Positions 7,112 through 10,611 of a stretch of DNA of 10,611 nucleotides are shown here, piece after piece (position 1 is the stretch's first letter; every line of letters starts with the position of its first letter). The translations under genes were made by a program, and so were the position numbers. The stretch lies in contig JACOUZ010000338.1 in the NCBI GenBank assembly GCA_016177515.1, forward strand, positions 1 to 10,611, given 5' to 3'. A model generated the notes under the pieces. That model had not been told where the DNA came from. It worked only from the letters and a program-made list of their open reading frames with translations, and did not search any database. Origin of the DNA: Acidobacteriota bacterium. GTDB taxonomy: Bacteria; Acidobacteriota; Polarisedimenticolia; Gp22-AA2.

Positions 7112-7134
7112 GGGCCGCCTCTCCTCCCGTCCGG

Positions 7135-7163
7135 TTGTCGCTTGCGGAGGACGGACCTATATT
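7135..7163 (+). promoter_or_regulatory. Sigma-70-like promoter candidate for the LOG-family gene
   Basis: TTGTCG (7135-7140) and TATATT (7158-7163) are separated by exactly 17 nt, matching the consensus hexamers at 4 of 6 and 5 of 6 positions. A transcript would start near 7170, leaving a leader of about 20 nt that holds GAGGA (7180-7184) before the GTG at 7189. The -10 region is AT-rich against a very GC-rich background. Confidence 0.55.
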
Positions 7164-7188
7164 CATGCGGCGCCGTCATGAGGATTCC

Positions 7189-7938
7189 GTGAGCCGCCAG
7201 TCGAGAGTCGCGCGCCCCCCCGAGGAGCCCGTCGCCGCGGAACGGCACGCCGAAGGGCCACGCGTGCGTTCGATGCGGGACGTCGCCCCCAAGGACACCT
7301 GGACCGTCTTCAAGATCATGGGAGAGTTCGTCGAGGGTTTCGAGACCCTCCGCCCGATCGAGCCCGCGGTGTCGATCTTCGGAGGCTCCCGCGTCCGCAA
7401 GGGCTCGCGCTATTACCGCAAGGCGGTGCAGGTGTCCCAGGCGCTGGCGCGCGAAGGATTCTCGATCATCACCGGCGGCGGCCCGGGAATCATGGAGGCC
7501 GCGAACCTCGGCGCGCGCCGGGGAGGCGGCCGATCGGTCGGGCTCAACATCCGCCTGCCGTTCGAGCACCGGCCGAACCGCCATATCGACACCCTCGTGA
7601 ACTTCAACTACTTCTTCGCGCGCAAGGTCATGTTCATCAAGTACGCCTGCGCCTACGTGGTGTTTCCCGGTGGCTACGGGACGCTCGACGAGGCGTTCGA
7701 GGCGCTGACACTGGTCCAGACCCACAAGGTGGACAACTTTCCGGTGATCCTGATCGGCCGCGATTTCTGGGACGGAATCGTGCGCTGGATGAAACGCGAA
7801 ATGCTCGGCGGCGGGATGATCAGCCGGGACGACCAGCACCTGTTCACCATAACCGACGACGCCCAGGAAGTCTGCCGCCTGGTGCGGGAAGGCTGGCGCC
7901 GGCGCGTTCAGGGGAACGGCGGAGGGATCCGCCCGTGA
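7189..7938 (+). CDS. LOG-family (TIGR00730-type) Rossmann-fold protein
   Basis: A 249-residue protein of the family once annotated as lysine decarboxylase and now known mainly as cytokinin-riboside-monophosphate phosphoribohydrolase (LOG), which cleaves nucleoside monophosphates. Key motifs are 'SIFGGSRV' at the first strand, GGGPGIMEAAN (96-106), 'FARKVMFIKYA' with the conserved R-K pair near 145-146, and PGGYGTLDE (160-168), the nucleotide-binding and catalytic signature. A 55-60 residue N-terminal extension with 'WTVFKIMGEFVEGFETL' marks the longer bacterial subgroup. I prefer the GTG at 7189, with GAGGA 4 nt upstream, because the candidate promoter's -10 element sits at 7158-7163 and would put the ATG at 7165 before the transcript start. 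The ATG at 7165 (257 residues) is the main alternative. Exact substrate is unknown; bacterial members may act in nucleotide salvage. Confidence 0.9.
   Translation: MSRQSRVARPPEEPVAAERHAEGPRVRSMRDVAPKDTWTVFKIMGEFVEGFETLRPIEPAVSIFGGSRVRKGSRYYRKAVQVSQALAREGFSIITGGGPGIMEAANLGARRGGGRSVGLNIRLPFEHRPNRHIDTLVNFNYFFARKVMFIKYACAYVVFPGGYGTLDEAFEALTLVQTHKVDNFPVILIGRDFWDGIVRWMKREMLGGGMISRDDQHLFTITDDAQEVCRLVREGWRRRVQGNGGGIRP
7918..7933. other. Short stem-loop at the convergent gene junction
   Basis: GGCGGA and TCCGCC form a perfect 6-bp stem closed by a GGGA loop, which fits the stable GNRA class. It sits in the last codons of the LOG gene, just before its stop at 7936-7938 and the opposing DUF2203 stop at 7940-7942. 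No T-run follows on either strand. It could act as an RNA 3'-end structure for both transcripts. Confidence 0.3.
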
Positions 7939-7939
7939 T

Positions 7940-8383
7940 TCAGTGGACCCGCGCCTCCTCCTCCGGTCCGGACACGTCCAGGAGCGGCCGGCGCCCGGCA
8001 AAACCGTCCGGGATCCGGTGCCAGTAGCCGACCCGCGGCTCGCCGAACTTCCAGCATAGAAATACGATCTCATTGTTGAACAGGCAGGGGAAGTCGACGA
8101 GCCCCGCCTCCGGCCCGTTGACCAGGCAACCCTTGGCGTGGACCTCCGCGATCAGCCGCTTGACCCTGTCGAACAGGCCGGGCGCGACGGCGCGGGACTC
8201 GAGGTGCCTGGCCAGATCCGGGCTTCCCGGCGCCAGCCCGGCCTGGCTGGCCGCCGTCTCGATCTCGGAGCGAATCTGCTTGAAGGTGGCGAGCAGCTCC
8301 TCCAGCTTCGGCCTGAGACTCGGTATGAGGGCGTTGGCCTCCTCGACCGTGAAAAACCTGGTGAACGTCTGAGCGGAACCCAT
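7940..8383 (-). CDS. DUF2203 family protein
   Basis: A small protein of 147 residues that matches the DUF2203 family. The N-terminal 'FFTVEEANALIPSLRPKLEEL' region is helical and looks coiled-coil-like. The middle has 'AEVHAKGCLVNGPEAGLVDFP', and the C-terminal part has 'IVFLCWKFGEPRVGYWHRIPDGFAGRRPL', with C110-W, the G-E-P and the W-H pairs that I recall as conserved in this family. No function is established as far as I know; the conserved tryptophan, histidine and glutamate residues hint at a binding or catalytic pocket, which is inference only. The ATG at 8383 has GGGAGG (8398-8393) with 9 nt spacing. Its stop lies 1 nt from the stop of the convergent LOG gene. The next gene upstream on the same strand ends 70 nt away, so co-transcription is possible but not shown. 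Confidence 0.9.
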   Translation of the reverse strand: MGSAQTFTRFFTVEEANALIPSLRPKLEELLATFKQIRSEIETAASQAGLAPGSPDLARHLESRAVAPGLFDRVKRLIAEVHAKGCLVNGPEAGLVDFPCLFNNEIVFLCWKFGEPRVGYWHRIPDGFAGRRPLLDVSGPEEEARVH

Positions 8384-8453
8384 GGCGCAGTGCCTCCCTT
8401 ACGGATTCTAGCCGCGGCGCCCCTCCCGCACAAGCGCTCGTCCCCGCCCGATC

Positions 8454-9950
8454 TCAGGGGGCGGTGGCCGGCGGGTCGAGCGTCTGCAGGAACAGGCAGA
8501 GATCCACGCCCGGCCTGAGCGCGTAATCCTCGCGCGCGTACCCCTCCCCCAGGAGCGACGCCACCCGTTCGGCCGAGTCCGCGCGGGCGATCACCACCGC
8601 CCCGTCGGGCCCGTCGATGACCGACCCGATGTAGCCGACGTCCGTGAAGTCCCTCAGGTACCAGTTGAGCGGCAGGTAATCCGGCGACAGGATCTGGATC
8701 GGGAGCGATCGACCGAGGGGATGGCCCCGGGCATAGTCCTCGATGCGGGCCACCATCCGCAGCGCATCGCGCCGGGTCTGGACGTAGACCAGGGCGCCGG
8801 CCCGTTCGTCGTCGTACCGGACGAATGCCAGGTCGAAAGCGCGGCGCACGGAGACGATCGCGGCCGCGGCCAGGAGCGCTCCGGCCGCCGCGCGCCACCA
8901 CCGGCCGGCCGCCGCGGCGCCCGCGGGCCGCGCGCCGTCGAGCCCGGCCCCGAAGGCCCGGCCGCCGAGGAGCGCCAGCGGCAGCACCATGTTGAGGACG
9001 AGCCAGGGCGTCTTGTACGGAATGCACGAATAGAGAACCGTGATCGCAGCGCCCCAGGCGGCGAGGAAGCCGGCGAATCGATCGCGGCGACGAAGCGCCA
9101 GGAGCGCCCCAAGAACTGCCGCGATCAGGATCCCAGGCTCCTCCCGCGCCAGGATCGCCGGGAAATACGACCAGGACTTGAGGTGACCGTCTCCGTGGAA
9201 TCCCCTCCGCCCCCAGATCCGCAGCGCCTCGATCGGCCGCCACAGGCCCGCCGGATCGGTGAAGAAGTCGCTGTAGAGCGTCACCGCCAGAACACCCGCC
9301 GCCAGTGCGAAAGCGGCGATCGCCGCCCGGCGCGGCACCGGCAGGCCGCCGCGGCGCGACCCGGCGAGCCCCGCGCCAAGCGCCAGAAAGGCCAGGCAGG
9401 CCGTCTCCTTGGTGGCGAGCATTCCTGCCGCAGCCGCACCTGCCAGAATCGGCCAGCCGATCCGGGGCGACTCGAGGCCGCGGACGACACCCACCGCCAG
9501 GAGCAGGGTCAGAAAGACGAGATAGATTTCGTGGATGTTGTCGCGCGAGTAGTAGACCAGGGAAGGGGAGGTGGCGAGCAGGATCCCCGACGCCCACGCG
9601 CCGAATCGACCGATCTCCCGCCTCAGACACCAGGGAAGCGCGGCCATCATCGTGCCCAGAAGGGCCGGCGCCAGCCTCAGCGTCTCCGTGGAGGTCCCGA
9701 GCAGGAGGATGGGGGCCGCGCTCAGGAGATAGAGGAGCGGCCCGTGGTAGTTGGAGGGATCGTAGTGGTACGCCCCCTCGCGCAAAAGGCGGAGAAGAAA
9801 AATGACGTTCGTCCCTTCGTCGTGGTGCAGCGGCCGCAGTCCGAGCCGCGGCAGCCGCAGCGCTCCGGCCAGCCCCAGGAGAAGCCAGGGGGCGGCGCGC
9901 TCCATGACGGCGCCGGCGCGTCCGGCGGCCCGCGGGGCGGCCCCATTCAC
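8454..9950 (-). CDS. Agl23-like (TIGR03663-type) membrane glycosyltransferase, GT39-like fold
   Basis: A 498-residue multi-pass inner-membrane protein. It resembles the TIGR03663 family, called flippase activity-associated protein Agl23, which is related to GT39/ArnT-type enzymes that use polyprenyl-phosphate sugars. The first loop has RPLHHDEG (39-46); the D44-E45 pair matches the catalytic acidic site of PMT/ArnT-like enzymes. 'YHYDPSNYHGPLLYLL' follows, then YYSRDN (133-138), 'ATKET' (179-183) and YKTPWL (312-317), all typical of this family, with around ten hydrophobic segments and a soluble C-terminal domain. The GTG at 9950 has GAGG (9961-9958) with 7 nt spacing and overlaps the upstream stop by 4 nt. 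The ATG at 9905 lacks a site. The neighbour is a DUF2298 protein, and this pairing recurs in Archaea and Chloroflexi. Sugar and acceptor are unknown. Confidence 0.87.
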   Translation of the reverse strand: MNGAAPRAAGRAGAVMERAAPWLLLGLAGALRLPRLGLRPLHHDEGTNVIFLLRLLREGAYHYDPSNYHGPLLYLLSAAPILLLGTSTETLRLAPALLGTMMAALPWCLRREIGRFGAWASGILLATSPSLVYYSRDNIHEIYLVFLTLLLAVGVVRGLESPRIGWPILAGAAAAGMLATKETACLAFLALGAGLAGSRRGGLPVPRRAAIAAFALAAGVLAVTLYSDFFTDPAGLWRPIEALRIWGRRGFHGDGHLKSWSYFPAILAREEPGILIAAVLGALLALRRRDRFAGFLAAWGAAITVLYSCIPYKTPWLVLNMVLPLALLGGRAFGAGLDGARPAGAAAAGRWWRAAAGALLAAAAIVSVRRAFDLAFVRYDDERAGALVYVQTRRDALRMVARIEDYARGHPLGRSLPIQILSPDYLPLNWYLRDFTDVGYIGSVIDGPDGAVVIARADSAERVASLLGEGYAREDYALRPGVDLCLFLQTLDPPATAP

Positions 9951-10611
9951 GGCCCAACCTCGCGGCCCGCGACCGCCGGGCCGCAGGCGTCCCGGGCGTC
10001 GTACACTCTGGTCCCCCTGTTTTCGAACGCCGGCCGCGCCGCGGCCGCGAACCGCGCGGCGCCGTGGCCGTAGCGCTCCCGTTCCCGCTCCCCCACGACG
10101 ATGAAGCGCACGCCGTACTGCTGCACGAGGCCGCACGCCTCCGCCGGGCCTTCGGCCCGGTAGATCGCGGCGATGTCCTCCCCGCGCCTGAGGACCTCGC
10201 TCCAGTCCTGGCGCCAGATCGCCTCATGGTTTCCCCATCCCAGGATCGCCGGGACGCCGCTGAACGTGGAGATGCGGGAGGACCAGGTGTAGGGCTCCCC
10301 CGCTTCCTCCAGGATCGCGACACCCGGGACCGCGGCGCGCGCGATGAACGATGCGGCCGCCGCGTCCCCCGGATGAAGCGCCCGGAACAGCGCCTCGGCA
10401 TCGGCCCCGGGAGACAGGGCCGCGCGTGCCGGCGCGTCCTTCTGCCTCTCGATCTCGTCGGCGCGGCCCCGCAGCCAGGCGGCCGTGCCGCACAGGGGAT
10501 AGACCAGAGCCCCGGCCGCCGTCAGCCCCACCGCGGCCCACCCCGCCAGACGACCCATGCGGGCGCCGCCCTTCCCGGCCCCGGGACCGCCGCCGGCGGG
10601 TCCCGCCCCCC
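9947..10611 (-). CDS. DUF2298 (Chlor_Arch_YYY-like) membrane protein, C-terminal end (runs off right edge)
   Basis: At least 220 residues are visible, and the frame stays open to the right edge. Full DUF2298 proteins have many transmembrane segments and are several hundred residues long, so this is probably the last membrane helix plus the soluble tail. A hydrophobic segment ending in 'LVYPLCGTAAWL' precedes the hallmark region: 'ILEEAGEPYTWSSRIST', 'SGVPAILGWGNHEAIWR', 'DIAAIYR' and 'YGVRFIVVGERERERYG'. The family is annotated as a YYY membrane protein of unknown activity, possibly glycosyltransferase-like. The stop overlaps the Agl23-like start by 4 nt (GTGA, 9950-9947), so the two are probably coupled. 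An ATG at 10558 has only a weak GGAAGG-like site about 11 nt upstream. It would give a 203-residue protein, so a short stand-alone version cannot be excluded. Confidence 0.82.
   Translation of the reverse strand, partial: GAGPAGGGPGAGKGGARMGRLAGWAAVGLTAAGALVYPLCGTAAWLRGRADEIERQKDAPARAALSPGADAEALFRALHPGDAAAASFIARAAVPGVAILEEAGEPYTWSSRISTFSGVPAILGWGNHEAIWRQDWSEVLRRGEDIAAIYRAEGPAEACGLVQQYGVRFIVVGERERERYGHGAARFAAAARPAFENRGTRVYDARDACGPAVAGREVGP

Noticed and set aside
5438..7192. Long + strand open frame (584 codons) across the DUF4388 end and rlmD
   Set aside because: It is an out-of-frame and antisense shadow; rlmD has all catalytic and iron-sulfur residues on the - strand.
8152..10401. Very long - strand open frame (749 codons) across the DUF2203 and Agl23-like genes
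   Set aside because: Its product is an arginine- and proline-rich shifted reading of genes that have clear family motifs in the other frame.
1..10611. Frequent GATC and CGATCG words along the window
   Set aside because: They look common, but base composition and Asp/Ile codon use (GAT/ATC) could explain this; no even spacing is visible and I cannot run the statistics.
1..10611. Search for tRNA, rRNA, riboswitch, CRISPR, transposase or toxin-antitoxin genes
   Set aside because: No cloverleaf ends, repeat-spacer pattern, terminal inverted repeats or matching protein motifs were seen; intergenic gaps are all under 300 nt.

Overview
This is a GC-rich bacterial chromosomal window holding eleven protein genes (two cut by the window edges) and no RNA gene, mobile element or CRISPR array that I can see. 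The ileS-lspA pairing, a DUF4388 protein, a DUF2203 protein and an Agl23/DUF2298 membrane pair suggest a diderm environmental lineage. Acidobacteriota (for example Polarisedimenticolia or Thermoanaerobaculia) is my best guess, but it rests on general resemblance and not on a marker gene.

Left block (1-3687, + strand): a tightly packed operon of ileS (3' end), lspA, lgt, a RluA-family pseudouridine synthase and a Rossmann/DUF2520 protein. Neighbouring genes overlap by 4 nt or lie 1-4 nt apart, so translation is probably coupled along the block. Lgt and LspA are consecutive enzymes of lipoprotein maturation in the inner membrane.

Middle block (3688-5712): a cysteine-rich putative lipoprotein on the - strand converges on the operon. 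Its local GC content is visibly lower than its neighbours'. A spacer of 235 nt separates it from a divergent + strand DUF4388 protein, whose leader can form competing GC-rich hairpins just before the ribosome-binding site.

Right block (5741-10611): rlmD (23S rRNA uracil methyltransferase, - strand) is divergent from a LOG-family gene (+ strand), with a well-spaced promoter candidate between them. The LOG gene converges on a DUF2203 gene with only 1 nt between the stop codons. Further right, also on the - strand, an Agl23-like multi-pass glycosyltransferase is coupled by a 4-nt overlap to a DUF2298-type membrane protein that runs off the right edge.

Most of the window is housekeeping. The best leads are the Agl23-DUF2298 pair, the cysteine-rich lipoprotein, the DUF2520 gene inside a lipoprotein-processing operon, the Lgt with a replaced active-site signature, and the DUF4388 leader structure. 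I found no clear defence, toxin or other unknown multi-gene system.
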